Source: Microcyclospora pomicola (lineage: Eukaryota; Ascomycota; Dothideomycetes; Capnodiales). From it: a stretch of DNA of 64,000 bases. The stretch covers positions 806,001-870,000 of the forward strand of contig NHNY01000005.1 in NCBI GenBank assembly GCA_002786065.1, read 5' to 3'. Shown one piece after another: positions 1 to 12,133 of this stretch; the first letter of the stretch is position 1; every line of letters begins with the position of its first letter. Below the pieces are notes generated by a model, which was not told the DNA's origin, made no database searches, and was given only the letters and a program-made list of their open reading frames with translations. Made by a program: the position numbers and the translations under genes.

Positions 1-366
1 GTCGTCGTGGTTGCGAAGACTCGGAAGGCAGCTTCTCTGGCATCGACTGCTGGTGTTGCAGCTACATCCACCTCGCTCGTTCCATTCACTCCGACTGCCC
101 CCTTCACTTGGCCACCCACGCCGCCAGCCTGTACCACAATTCTCTTATCAATCAACAGCACTGTGGCATCGACTTGATCACCACCATCAACCTCGAGACT
201 GCGCTCACCATATGCTGCACTCAGGAAATGTACGTACCGATCATCCCAACACGCCCCGCGTCCTGGTTGCGTATCTGCATCAACGCGACAAGCGTGGAAA
301 TCTTGATTCCATCGAGTGCTCTTCTCCATACCTTCTGTGCTGATTCGATCCTCCACAGTAATCTGT
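1..366. other. Left-edge flank upstream of FKS1, no gene seen
   Basis: C/T-rich sequence between the window edge and the sequence gap. Open frames across it are short and give low-complexity His/Pro/Arg peptides with no family resemblance. It most likely holds promoter or 5' leader sequence of the FKS1 gene that starts just beyond the gap. I see no splice-linked coding exon. Confidence 0.5.
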
Positions 367-543
367 NNNNNNNNNNNNNNNNNNNNNNNNNNNNNNNNNN
401 NNNNNNNNNNNNNNNNNNNNNNNNNNNNNNNNNNNNNNNNNNNNNNNNNNNNNNNNNNNNNNNNNNNNNNNNNNNNNNNNNNNNNNNNNNNNNNNNNNNN
501 NNNNNNNNNNNNNNNNNNNNNNNNNNNNNNNNNNNNNNNNNNN
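367..543. other. Assembly gap (177 Ns)
   Basis: A run of undetermined bases that ends directly against a homopolymeric C tract. The true length is unknown. The gap lies within 32 bp of the FKS1 start codon, so the 5' leader of that gene is not resolved. Confidence 0.98.
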
Positions 544-559
544 CCCCCCCCCCCCCCCC
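544..559. repeat. C16 homopolymer
   Basis: Sixteen consecutive C residues abut the gap, 15 nt before the FKS1 ATG. Such a tract is a plausible cause of the sequencing break. Its exact length should not be trusted. Confidence 0.9.
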
Positions 560-574
560 AAACAGACGTCAGTC

Positions 575-3500
575 ATGGCGCAACCCCATCAGGGCGGCTA
601 TGATGACGGGTACGACTACGGTCACGGTCACGAGCAGCCTCATGACGCTCAGCACGGCGCTCATGATGGCTACTACCAGGACGACCAACAAGCCTACTAC
701 GATCAGCAGGGTCACGGCCATGGTCAAGGACAGCAAGACGGCTACTACGATGATAACGGCTACTACCAGAATGGTGCTCAAGAGGGCTACCAACACGATG
801 GCTACTACGACGCCGGCCAGCAAGGTTATCAAGACGAGTACTATAACGACCAGTACTATGATCAGGGTGCTCAAGCTGCTGGCCAGCAACAACAGTATGG
901 CAACCGTGGTTACAGCCAGCCTGGTGCGCGCAAGAGTGGTGCCCGCCGTGGCCAGGACTCCGAGGAGGATTCTGAGACATTCAGTGATTTCACCATGAGA
1001 TCTGACATGGCCAGAGCCGCCGAGATGGACTACTACGGTCGTGGTGACGAGCGCTACAACTCGTACGGTGAAGGCCAAGGCCGTGGATACCGTCCTCCAT
1101 CATCACAGGTCTCGTACGGTGGCAACCGATCCTCGGGTGCTTCCACGCCTGTGTATGGCATGGACTACACCAGTGCTCTGCCAGCTGGTCAACGATCACG
1201 AGAGCCATACCCCGCCTGGACTTCCGATGCTCAGATTCCTCTGTCCAAGGAAGAGATTGAAGATATCTTCCTCGATCTGACCGCCAAGTTCGGTTTCCAG
1301 CGCGACAGCATGCGCAACATGTTCGATCATCTCATGACTTTGCTGGATTCGCGTGCTTCACGCATGTCTCCCAACCAGGCACTTCTCTCGCTCCACGCCG
1401 ACTACATCGGTGGCGAGAATGCCAACTACCGCCGCTGGTATTTCGCCGCTCATCTTGACTTGGATGACGCCGTCGGATTTGCCAACATGAAGCTCGGCAA
1501 AGCCAATCGAGCTACCAGAAAGGCTCGCAAGGCCGCAAAGAAGAAGGCTGACCCCCAAAATGAGGAGCAGACTCTGGAGAACTTGGAGGGCGACAACAGC
1601 TTGGAAGCGGCGGAGTACCGGTGGAAGACTCGCATGAACCGCATGTCTCAACACGACCGAGTACGGCAGTTGGCACTTTACTTGCTCTGCTGGGGTGAGG
1701 CAAATCAAGTTCGTTACATGGCTGAAGTCCTCTGCTTCATCTTCAAGTGTGCGGACGATTACCTGCACTCCCCCGCTTGCCAGAACCGCGTGGAGCCGGT
1801 GGAAGAGTTCAGCTACTTGAACAACTGCATCACACCCTTGTACAACTACTGCCGTGACCAGGGATACGAGATCTTTGAGGGCAAATACGTGCGAAAAGAG
1901 CGCGATCACAACCGCATCATTGGGTACGATGACATGAACCAGCTGTTCTGGTACCCAGAAGGTATCGAACGCATCTCTTTCGAGGACAAGACTCGACTCG
2001 TCGATCTGCCACCAGCAGAGCGATTCGAACGACTCAAGGATGTTGTGTGGAAGAAGGCGTTCTTCAAGACATACAAAGAGACTCGATCCTGGTTCCACAT
2101 GCTGACCAACTTCAACCGTATCTGGGTTATTCACGTCGTGGTCTTCTGGTTCTACACTGCTTTCAACTCGCCCACCCTATACACGACCGATTACCAGCAA
2201 CAAGTGGACAACAGCCCTCCCAAATCTGTCCACTGGTCTGCCGTTGCTCTTGGTGGCACACTCGCCTGCTTGATCCAGATTCTCGCAACCCTTGCAGAAT
2301 GGCTGTACGTGCCTCGACAATGGGCAGGTGCTCAGCACTTGATGAAACGTTTCAGTCTCCTCCTTGGTCTGTTCGTTCTCAATATCGCTCCATCGGTATA
2401 CATCTTTGGCTTCAAATCGCAGCAAGAGACCAAGATTGCCTTGATCCTTGGTGTGGTCCAATTTCTGATCGCCCTGGCCACATTCTTCTTCTTCTCCATC
2501 ATGCCGCTTGGTGGCCTCTTCGGAAGCTATCTCAATGGAAAGAGACGTCAATACGTTGCTAGTCAAACATTCACTGCCAGCTATCCTCGTCTGACTGGCA
2601 ATGACATGTGGATGTCGTATGGTCTTTGGGTCTTGGTTTTCGCCGCCAAGCTCGCGGAATCATACTTCTTCCTGACGCTCTCGCTGCGTGATCCGATCCG
2701 CATTCTCTCAACCATGAAAATCAATTCGTGCGTGGGAGACCAAATCATTGGTGATGTCCTGTGCAAACATCAGCCGGTTGTGTTGCTCATCCTCATGTAC
2801 TTCACCGATTTGGTCCTGTTCTTTTTGGATACCTACCTCTGGTACATCATCTGGAACTGCATCTTCTCCGTCGCTCGATCTTTCTACCTTGGTGTGTCTA
2901 TCTGGACACCATGGAGGAACATCTTCTCGCGTCTGCCCAAGCGTGTGTACTCCAAGATCTTGGCCACGACCGACATGGAGATCAAGTACAAGCCCAAGGT
3001 CCTGATCTCACAAATCTGGAATGCCATCGTCATCTCCATGTACCGTGAGCACTTGCTCGCCATCGACCACGTTCAGAAGCTCCTTTACCACCAAGTCCCA
3101 TCCGAGCAAGAGGGCAAGCGAACACTCCGTGCGCCTACCTTTTTCGTTTCGCAGGAAGACCACTCCTTCAAGACCGAGTTCTTCCCAGCCCAGTCCGAGG
3201 CCGAGCGACGTATTTCTTTCTTTGCTCAATCGCTGTCCACTCCGATTCCCGAGCCGGTGCCTGTTGACAACATGCCGACTTTCACTGTCATGATTCCCCA
3301 TTACGGTGAGAAGATCCTGCTCTCCCTCCGCGAGATCATTCGCGAGGATGAACCGTACTCCCGTGTCACCATGTTGGAATACCTCAAGCAACTGCACCCA
3401 CATGAGTGGGATTGTTTCGTCAAGGACACCAAAATCCTTGCCGACGAGACTTCACAGTTCAACGGCGACTACGAGAAGAATGAAAAGGACACGGCCAAGA

Positions 3501-6451
3501 CCAAGATCGATGATCTTCCTTTCTACTGCATTGGTTTCAAGTCTGCCGCCCCCGAGTACACTCTTCGCACTCGTATCTGGGCTTCTCTCCGCTCGCAAAC
3601 TCTCTACCGTACCATTTCTGGTTTCATGAACTACAGCCGCGCCATCAAGCTGCTCTACCGTGTCGAGAACCCGGAAGTTGTCCAGATGTTCGGCGGTAAC
3701 TCCGACAAGCTTGAGCGTGAGTTGGAGCGCATGGCACGTCGCAAGTTCAAGATCTGCGTGTCTATGCAGCGATATGCCAAGTTCTCGAAGGAAGAGCGTG
3801 AGAACGCCGAGTTCCTGCTCCGTGCTTACCCCGACCTGCAGATTGCATACCTAGACGAGGAACCGCCAGCCAACGAAGGTGACGACCCTCGTATCTTCTC
3901 CGCCCTCATCGATGGACACTCCGAGCTCATGGAGAACGGCATGAGACGTCCCAAGTTCCGCGTTCTGCTCTCCGGCAACCCGATTCTTGGTGACGGAAAG
4001 TCTGACAACCAGAACCACTGCTTGATCTTCTACCGTGGCGAGTACATCCAGCTCATCGATGCCAACCAAGACAACTACCTCGAAGAATGCTTGAAGATTC
4101 GATCGGTCCTCGCCGAGTTTGAGGAGATGACCACCGACAACGTTTCCCCATACACTCCTGGTCTGCCTCCTACCAACTTCAACCCCGTGGCCATTCTTGG
4201 TGCCCGTGAATACATCTTCTCGGAGAACATCGGTGTGCTCGGTGACGTTGCCGCCGGCAAGGAACAAACGTTTGGTACTTTGTTCGCTCGTACATTGGCT
4301 CAGATCGGTGGTAAGCTCCATTACGGCCATCCCGATTTCCTCAACGGTATTTTCATGACTACTCGCGGTGGTGTCTCCAAAGCCCAGAAAGGCTTGCACT
4401 TGAACGAGGATATTTACGCTGGTATGAACGCTCTGCTCCGTGGCGGTCGCATAAAGCATTGCGAGTACTACCAGTGTGGTAAGGGTCGTGATTTGGGTTT
4501 CGGCTCCATTCTGAACTTCACCACCAAGATCGGAACTGGTATGGGCGAGCAAATGTTGTCTCGTGAATACTACTATCTCGGCACTCAACTCCCACTCGAC
4601 CGCTTCTTGTCCTTCTACTACGCCCATCCCGGTTTCCACATCAACAACTTGTTCATCATGTTGTCTGTGCAGGTCATGATGTGGTGTATTATCAACTTGG
4701 GAGCGCTTCGCCACGAGACCATCACTTGCCACTACAACCGCAACTCACCGATCACCGACCCATTGTACCCAACTGGTTGCGCAAACATCGTGCCCATCAT
4801 GGACTGGGTGCAGCGTTGTATCGTCTCCATCTTTATCGTGTTCTTCATCTCATTCGTGCCCCTCACGATTCAAGAGTTGACCGAGCGTGGGTTCTGGCGC
4901 GCCGCCACTCGTCTGGCCAAGCATTTCTCCTCGCTCTCTCCTCTGTTCGAGGTGTTCGTCACCCAGATCTACGCCTACTCCTTGCAGCAGGATCTGTCCT
5001 TTGGTGGTGCTCGCTACATCGGAACCGGTCGTGGTTTCGCAACAGCTCGTATGCCGTTCGGTGTCCTCTACTCTCGCTTTGCATCGCCGTCCATCTACCT
5101 GGGCTCGCGTCTGCTGATGATGTTGCTCTTCGGTACTCTCACTGTCTGGGGTTACTGGCTGCTCTGGTTCTGGGTGTCTTTGCTCGCTCTGTGCATTTCT
5201 CCCTTTGTCTTCAACCCGCACCAGTTCTCGTGGTCCGACTTCTTCATCGACTACCGCGAATTCCTGCGTTGGCTATCTCGTGGCAACACCAAGTCTCACT
5301 CCGCCTCCTGGATTGGCTTCGTGCGGCTTTCTCGCACTCGTCTTACCGGTTTCAAGCGCAAGGCTCTGGGTGAACCATCAGCCAAGCTGTCTGGAGACAC
5401 CCCCAGGTCCAAGTTCACCAATGTTTTCTTCAGTGAAATCATTGGCCCGCTTGTTCTTGTTGCCGTTACTCTCATCCCCTACCTTTACATCAATGCCGGC
5501 ACCGGTGTGACTTCGGCGGACAACCCGGACTTGACCGCTGATGAGCTGAAGCCAAGAAACGTTCTTATCCGCATTGCTCTCGTGGCCTTCGGCCCCATTG
5601 CTCTCAACGCTGGTGTTGCTGGTGGCTTCTTCGCCATGGCTTGTTGCATGGGACCCATCTTTGGTATGTGCTGCAAGAAGTTCGGTGCAGTGCTCGCTGC
5701 CATTGCGCATGCCATTGCTGTCATTGGCCTGCTCGCCTTCTTCGAGGTCATGTTCTTCCTTGAGTCTTGGAGCTTCACCAAAGCATTGCTCGGTATGATC
5801 GCCGTCGTTGCTATCCAGCGTTTCGTCTTCAAACTCATCATCGCTCTTGCCTTGACCAGAGAGTTCCGTGCCGATACGTCCAACATAGCTTGGTGGACCG
5901 GCAAGTGGTACGCCCTTGGATGGCACACCATCTCTCAACCCGGCCGCGAGTTCCTCTGCAAGATTACCGAGATGGGCTTCTTCGCTTGCGATTTCGTGCT
6001 CGGCCACACTCTCCTCTTCTTCATGATTCCGGCATTGTTGATCCCGTACATCGACAAATTCCACTCGGTGATGCTCTTCTGGCTTCGTCCAAGGTATGTC
6101 TTTCACCCACCGTCAGTTTCTCACTCATGCTAATTCTACTCTAGCCGTCAAATCCGTCCACCCATCTACTCGCTCAAGCAGTCGAAGCTACGCAAGCGTC
6201 GTGTGGTACGCTATGCGATCATGTTCTTTTCCCTGTTTGTGGTGTTCCTTGCTCTCATCATTGGCCCTGTCATCGTCAGCAAGATCAGCATCCCCAAATT
6301 CGACACTTTGTACCTCCAGCAACCCACGAACTGGTACAATAACGACACCCAAGGCACTTCCGCGACCGGCACCGGTGCTGTTGGGGCCGCAGCTACAGCT
6401 TCGTCCACGGCTGCTCGGAAACGCATGGCGATGTTCACTTACGACACTTAG
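575..6451 (+). CDS. FKS1: 1,3-beta-D-glucan synthase catalytic subunit
   Basis: Makes cell-wall beta-1,3-glucan from UDP-glucose at the plasma membrane, with Rho1 as the known activator. Exons 575..6093 and 6145..6451 (intron 51 nt, GTATGT..CTAG) encode 1941 aa, the usual Fks1 length. The start is the first ATG after the gap. Residues 1-120 are Gln/Gly/Tyr-rich low complexity. An Fks1 domain-1 region follows (near residues 340-400), then membrane segments, then the large glucan synthase domain from about residue 880, then a C-terminal membrane cluster. The unspliced frame would stop after 12 intron codons. Splicing restores a last membrane segment and a Thr/Ala-rich tail. The two regions known as echinocandin hot spots read FLTLSLRDP (699-707) and DWVQRCIV (1410-1417). 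Identification is very secure; the exact start is less so because of the gap. Confidence 0.97.
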
Positions 6452-7180
6452 ATTGCACAACGGAGTCTCTTTGGCGTGCGCAAAGATTTCATGCTGGTTC
6501 AGCTAGAACAGCATCGTACATGCGCCGGCATGCGTGGCCGATAATGAAGAAGCCTTATGGCCGAGCGGAAGCATTCTACATAATTGGCAATACATTCTGC
6601 TGCTCTGATCTGCTTCCACCGACTAGATGTTCATAATTCGCCAGATTGGGGTGGCGTTTCCAAAGGTGTTTTGTTCCTATCGCCCGTCTCACTTGATTCC
6701 TGAAGGCTCGGAACAGCCTACTTCGTGCCAATGCCTCTGTTCGAAGTCACATATTGATCACGCTTTCATGGTGCACAGTACAAATGGGAGGACGAGGAGT
6801 AGCACTTGTCGACTCGACTGCAATCCTTTGATATTTTTGTTTTGTTGTTTCATGTTCGGAACCATGGCGTATGGGCTTGGTTGGGGCTCGATCATGGGAA
6901 TGCTAGAATATATATGTATAAGAAATGGTATTGGGAAATTTCTGAACAATCGTTCCAGCATGTCGTGATCTTGTCACTTCTTGAATATAGTTGTCCTTTT
7001 ATTACACATGGAGATGGCTGCCAGGTGGTGTTGAGTAGTAACAGTACACTGAAGCCATGTGGCCTTGCGAGGGGATACAGTCCGGACGTCCCCGCCAAGC
7101 CTCATCTCCATACCTCACCTCGATATATGTATGTATACTAGAGGCAGGAACGTGAATATCTTCACGACCATTTGCGCATA
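6452..7180. other. Intergenic, FKS1 3' end and COG3 promoter
   Basis: Nothing coding is recognised. The best open frame (about 113 codons) has no family resemblance and no splice-linked partner. A fragment at about 6556-6569 resembles a tRNA-Ser A box, but no matching B box or cloverleaf follows. The stretch likely holds the FKS1 3' UTR and the COG3 5' region. Confidence 0.5.
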
Positions 7181-10038
7181 ATGGACGATACCTGGATACA
7201 CACATTTGGGACCTCTTCGTCGACTGCGCCGAGCAAGGATCAATCGTTTGGCCATGCTCGCCGAGCCACATTACTCCAGCAGCCTGTAAGTCAATCGAAA
7301 GCTCGTGAACGTCAGCAATGGCAAGATTTCTGATGAAGAAGCACTTCTAGGCTGAGGGCAAGGCTGATGGGGCTGTAGACGCCATCTCTGACGCGGCTGC
7401 TACGACTTCTACCGACGTCGATAACGAGAATCCTTGGAGTGGCCCCCCGAAAGCCACGTTAGCCAGGCGAGCGCAGAGCTACAGCGACTTCTACGATGCG
7501 GCCACAGCGTACAGCCGGAAAGAGCAGGCGGGGAAAGACCGATATGGCGATGTCGAGGAGAGACGGGGAGGTGACCATGCGGAGCTGGACTTCGACGACG
7601 AGTTCGCCGGCTACGAGGACCGCTTGGTCGAGGAGAGCCATGCCAAATACCAGACCTACTACGAGCAGCTGCAGCTGACGGAATCACATCTCACGAACCT
7701 TCTATCCTCGACGACCAGCACGTTGACACTGCTCTCGACGCTTTCGCACTCGTTCAAGGCCGTCGAGTCCCAGACCGACGCCTTCCGTCGGCAATGCGAG
7801 TCGCTGCTCGCGGAGCAGAAACGGCTGTCTGGCATGGCCGAGGGCGTGGAGGAGAACGTCCGCTACTACACCTACCTGGAGCCCATGACGCGCCGACTCA
7901 ATGCCCCGGGCGCGGCGAGTCTGGTCAAGAGTCAGGACTTCCCCGAGATGCTGCACAACTTGGACAACTGCCTGGCGTACATGGAGACGCATCCGACCCA
8001 CAGCGAGGCGGCGACGTACCGCAGTCGCTATCGCTTGCTGCTCACCCGTGCGCTCACGCTCATCCGACACCACTTCACGAGATCCCTCGGCGATATCGCG
8101 GCGGACATCAGCCGGCGGACCCAAGGCGAACACTTGAAGGAGTCCACGCATGCCGCGTTGCTGTATTCGAAGTTTCGCGTCCCCGCGCCCGAGCTGAAGG
8201 ATCTGGGCTTGGAGATCCAGAAACGGGCGGTGCCGACGCCGGATGATGTGGATGCGGGACGAGAGCCGGAGTATGCCAGTTTGATGCGCGAGTTGTATCA
8301 GTCGTACTCTGCCACGCGTGGAAGATTGATCCTGCCTCTCGTCAGCAGGAAAATGGCGGAGCTCGGAGCTTCACTGGAGCAAGCCGATGTCCTCGCGTTT
8401 GCGAAATCGAGCATAGGTTTCATGCGCGGGATCTGCTTGGACGAATACGACTTGTGGTTCGAATGGTTCGAGAGCGAGGGGGCGTTGTACGAGTTCTTGG
8501 AAGCCTTGATGGAGCCCCTGTATGATTATCTACGACCGAAGACGATACATGAGACGAAGCTGGAGAAGCTCTGCGAGCTGTGTGCGACGATCCAGGCGAG
8601 GTATATGGATGTCGACTCGGAGGATGATGAGGACGGAGGCATGTCAGTCATGAGTCCGGCGCCGAATGGGAAGCCGTATGGCCGGAAGCTGGACTTCCCT
8701 GCTCTGGTGCAGCCGGCGCTGGAAGATGCGCAGACGCGGCTGGTGTTCTTGGCTCTGGCTGTGCTGCGTGATGGAATCGAGGGATACAAGGCGAAACCAG
8801 AGGATCTCGAGTGGCCCAAGCAAGCAGCGAAAGGCCATACCAACGGCGTCAAGAAGGGGCCGGTGCTCTCTGGAACACGATCTGCCGTGCCATCTACGCC
8901 TGTGGCTAAGTCACAACATGATGTTGAGCTCGATGATGGGGAAAGTGTCTACAGCAAACACTTCCCCGTAAACGACCGCCGCACCGCCAGCCAAGAATGG
9001 TACCCCACGCTGCGCAAGGCCATCTGGCTACTGCGTCGCATCTACCGTCTGGTCAACAGCACCGTCTTCGACGACCTCGCCCATCGCGTCGTTCACTCCA
9101 CCATCCACTCCCTGCTGCTCGCTAGTCAGCAGATTGCCAAACAGAAATCCGTCCCTGCCGACGGCCAACTCTTCTTCATCACCCACCTACTCCATCTCAA
9201 GCAGCAGATTGTCGCCTTCGACATCGAATTCGTGCCGCCCGAGGTCGAGTTCGACTTCTCCTCCGTCACCAACACCTTCCACGAACTGCGCGACCGCGGC
9301 AGCCTGTGGAACCCGACGTCGTGGGTCCGCCTCGCCAGCGGCGCCCTGCTGCCCAAGGTCGTCGAGAACATGCTCGATGCCAAGGCCGAGCTCGACGGCC
9401 GTCTGCGCACCGTCATCAACGACTTCGTCAATGCGTATGCCGCGCACATCCTCGCGCCCATCTCGGAACCGGCCCTCTCTGCCGCCACCAGTGCGAAAGC
9501 CGTCAAGCCCCTTGCTAAGAGCTCTGCAACACCCGCGGCAGGTGCTGAGGACGACGCGGCCTTCGACCCCCTCAAAGCCATCCGCACCGTGCGTGGTCTC
9601 GCGGAGAAACACGTCCCTTTGCTGCGCGCCAAACTCGACGCCTTCGTCCCCGACGACCCGCGGGTCCGCGAGACGCTTGTCGCCGCCGTGCGCGACCAGA
9701 CGCTGGTGGGCTACGAGTTATTCTTCGACGCGTACTGCGAGGGCGACGGCAGCGTGAAGGCGGGCAAGAAATTAAGCCGCAAGGGCAAGGCGCGCGAGGA
9801 CGAGATCTGGGGGCCGGAGGTGTTTGGTGAGGCGATGGAGAGGGTGTTTTTGGTGGGGAACATGGTGGGGGATCAAGAGGAGGAGGACGATCGGGATGAG
9901 CTAAGTGAGGAGGAGGAGGTAAAGGAGGAGGTGGTCGTGGTGGAAGATCGGGAGAAGAATGGGAGGACAGGGAAGCAAGCTGCGAAGAATGGGAATGGAG
10001 AGGGCGCGAGTGGTAGTGAGAGAAGCGGGCATAGTTAA
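7181..10038 (+). CDS. COG3: Conserved oligomeric Golgi complex subunit 3
   Basis: Subunit of the COG tethering complex (lobe A, Cog1-4), which captures retrograde intra-Golgi vesicles. Exons 7181..7285 and 7351..10038 are joined in phase 0 over a 65-nt intron (GTAAGT..CTAG) and encode 930 aa. The N-terminus MDDTWIHTFG is short and acidic. The Sec34/COG3 region follows from about residue 125 with its coiled-coil start, and conserved stretches such as YYTYLEPMTRRLN and LDNCLAYM lie near residues 200-250. Family proteins are usually 800-930 aa. The last 60 residues are a Glu/Lys-rich low-complexity tail that I do not expect to be conserved. The first exon is supported by frame and splice signals only. 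Confidence 0.93.
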
Positions 10039-10167
10039 GGGGGTTGTCTCATGATCGTGGATGTTATGAGCATATCATACCAAGTGGGTACATCAATGCC
10101 GGTCGTGAGTCGTATGAATGCATACATGTTGGCATAGCCAAGGTAGTCTTCCCTCAACGTTTCCATC

Positions 10168-11478
10168 TTAATAAGCTACTTTTGCACCTCCCAGTCTCCT
10201 TGGGCCTTTGTCTGACTTCGCCTTCACGATCCTCGCCACACGGCCATGCACTTCCAGCCCCGCCGTGAACATCGCCCTGACCCCTCCCTCCGCCGTGGTG
10301 ACGCGCGCGTGAAACGCCATATTCCACCCTCCAACGCCATCCTCCGCCACCGCCATCGATCCCGGCGCCAACAGGCCCCAATCTCCCGTCTGTAGCAGCG
10401 GCTCCTTCGCACGCGTATACGGTCCGGTGACGTTTGTCGCGGTGGCGTAACGCACATTGTACGAGTTGCTGCTTGTGCAGCCTGAGGAGAAGAAGAGGAA
10501 GTAGATGCCATCAGCGGAGCGCAGGAGAGCGGGCGCTTCGATCAGCGGGCCATCTTCAGCGGGGATCAGATGTAGGAGTTCAAGGGGTGGCGAAGAGGCG
10601 GACGGGGTGGTGCCGTCGGCGTCGAGGCGTTGCAGCATAATGGGCGTGGGTTGCAGGGGCGGGACGGTATTGCCGCAGACGCCGCCGTGGCCGAGGTTGT
10701 TGCCGTCGATCTTGTAGATTAGGTACATGGCGTCATCCTCGTCGCGGAAGGCGCTGGGGTCAATGGCGCCGCCGCGAGAGAGTGGGCAGACGAGGACAGA
10801 GTCGAGAGGGGTGAAGTGGCCGGTAGGTGTGTTGTCGTCGGAGACGGCGGCGCCGATACAATGTGAGGGCGGGTGCGGCTTTCCATCAACGCTGGTGGTG
10901 TTGTGGTAGGCGGCGGCGTAGTACAGGACGTATTTCTGGTCGAGAATTCTTTGGATCAGGGAGGGCGCCCAGACGTTGGCTTTGGACACGGCCGGTGCAG
11001 TGTTCGTGTCACCTTGCAGGGCCCAGCTACCGATTTCTGGCAGTGGTTGCTGCCCTGGAGAGAGGACTTTCCAATCGATAAAGTCCGTGGAGATGGCGTA
11101 TTGCACGTTCGCGACCTTATATCGCCTTTCGTAGGCAACACCTTGTGGGGCGTCAAGGATCCCCGCTGCTTTGTTGGTGGCAAAGGCATGCCAAGTGCCG
11201 TTTGATCTCCAGATGATCGGATCGGGAAAGTTACTTTGGATGGCATAGTGGAATGGGTGATTCCCAGAAGAGATGTTTTGATATTGTGCGAGCGATCGGT
11301 ACCGATATCTCCATGACTTATGGTTGGAAAGAGTGATTCCAACGGCGAGCACGATCAGAACAACCAAGATGACGATGGGTGCAACTAGGGCATTTGGCCA
11401 GGTGAGCAGGAATCTCCTGGCCCATGAGACCCGTTTGGGTGCATCTTCTTGGCCAGTGGTTTCTTCTTTGGTAGCCAT
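10168..11478 (-). CDS. Membrane-anchored glycoside hydrolase family 43 protein
   Basis: Intronless, 436 aa. A short Lys/Glu cytoplasmic tail and one strong hydrophobic segment (about residues 31-50) predict a type II signal anchor, so the enzyme probably faces the secretory lumen or cell surface. The rest has the five-bladed beta-propeller pattern of GH43 (arabinanase/xylosidase-like). The three expected acidic residues are visible: Asp86 in FPDPIIW, Asp240 in GGAIDPSAF and Glu314 in PLIEAPALL. They would act as base, pKa modulator and acid for glycosidic bond cleavage. Several N-X-S/T sites fit a lumenal domain. The substrate cannot be told from sequence; alpha-arabinan or beta-xylan is typical of the family. 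It is convergent with COG3, only 129 bp away. Confidence 0.88.
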   Translation of the reverse strand: MATKEETTGQEDAPKRVSWARRFLLTWPNALVAPIVILVVLIVLAVGITLSNHKSWRYRYRSLAQYQNISSGNHPFHYAIQSNFPDPIIWRSNGTWHAFATNKAAGILDAPQGVAYERRYKVANVQYAISTDFIDWKVLSPGQQPLPEIGSWALQGDTNTAPAVSKANVWAPSLIQRILDQKYVLYYAAAYHNTTSVDGKPHPPSHCIGAAVSDDNTPTGHFTPLDSVLVCPLSRGGAIDPSAFRDEDDAMYLIYKIDGNNLGHGGVCGNTVPPLQPTPIMLQRLDADGTTPSASSPPLELLHLIPAEDGPLIEAPALLRSADGIYFLFFSSGCTSSNSYNVRYATATNVTGPYTRAKEPLLQTGDWGLLAPGSMAVAEDGVGGWNMAFHARVTTAEGGVRAMFTAGLEVHGRVARIVKAKSDKGPRRLGGAKVAY

Positions 11479-12133
11479 TAGGTCTCAGGCAGGTTGATAA
11501 GCGAGAGATATCAGAATGCAAGTGAATTCCAGGTCGAGGTGGTAGATGCGATTCAGCGAGGATGCTGGAGTATAGATGCTGGCAAGGTAGACATTGCTCT
11601 TATATGTATTCGGGTGAAGACATGTTCCCCAGCGGCGGGTCGTGTACGTTCAGATATACTAAGAGCCTACATGTACCTTCCGAGACGTGCTAGGGAATGG
11701 TCAGCGGAGGTGCGCCAGAGGTCCTGGTATATATAAGAATGAGCTGACATGCTGGCCGACGACTTCATCTCTCCAGATCTGCTCTCCTTATAGGACTATT
11801 GTAGTCACAGGCTGTCGAGCAAATCAGCCTCAGCTGGGACCATACATACTGCCCATGACAGTCCTATGAGCTACGGAATGGTCAGATTTTTGTGCCTGAT
11901 CGTCAGCACAAGACTGTTGTATGGTGATGCAACCTTTATGCTGATGCGGCGAACAGCTCGGGCGAGGTGTCAGCCTGAGAGAGTTGACTGAGAAGGAAAA
12001 TGTGACACATTGGACACTCGTGCTCACGTGCAAGCTCCGTTCCGACTTAGGAAGGAAGCTGAGTCTAGTAGCCAAGGCGTACATGTGTACTCGAAGCTTT
12101 TCTTCACTTATTTTAGATTCTCATCGCTGTATC
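11479..12133. promoter_or_regulatory. Divergent promoter region, GH43 / ClpP
   Basis: The 655 bp between two outward-facing start codons contain no recognisable gene. A TATA-like element for the GH43 gene (minus strand TACATATAAG) lies at 11597-11606, about 120 bp before its ATG. A plus-strand TATATATAAG lies near 11729. These are sequence matches only. Confidence 0.4.

Noticed and set aside
108-998. Open frame of 296 codons running through the gap into FKS1
   Set aside because: It exists only because undetermined bases contain no stops, and it overlaps FKS1 in another frame.
3851-6106. Long antisense open frames inside FKS1 (293 and 242 codons)
   Set aside because: They mirror the strong third-position codon bias of FKS1 on the other strand and have no family character.
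6540-6625. tRNA-Ser/Leu-like A box (TGGCCGAGCGG)
   Set aside because: No B box and no cloverleaf can be drawn in the following 90 bases.
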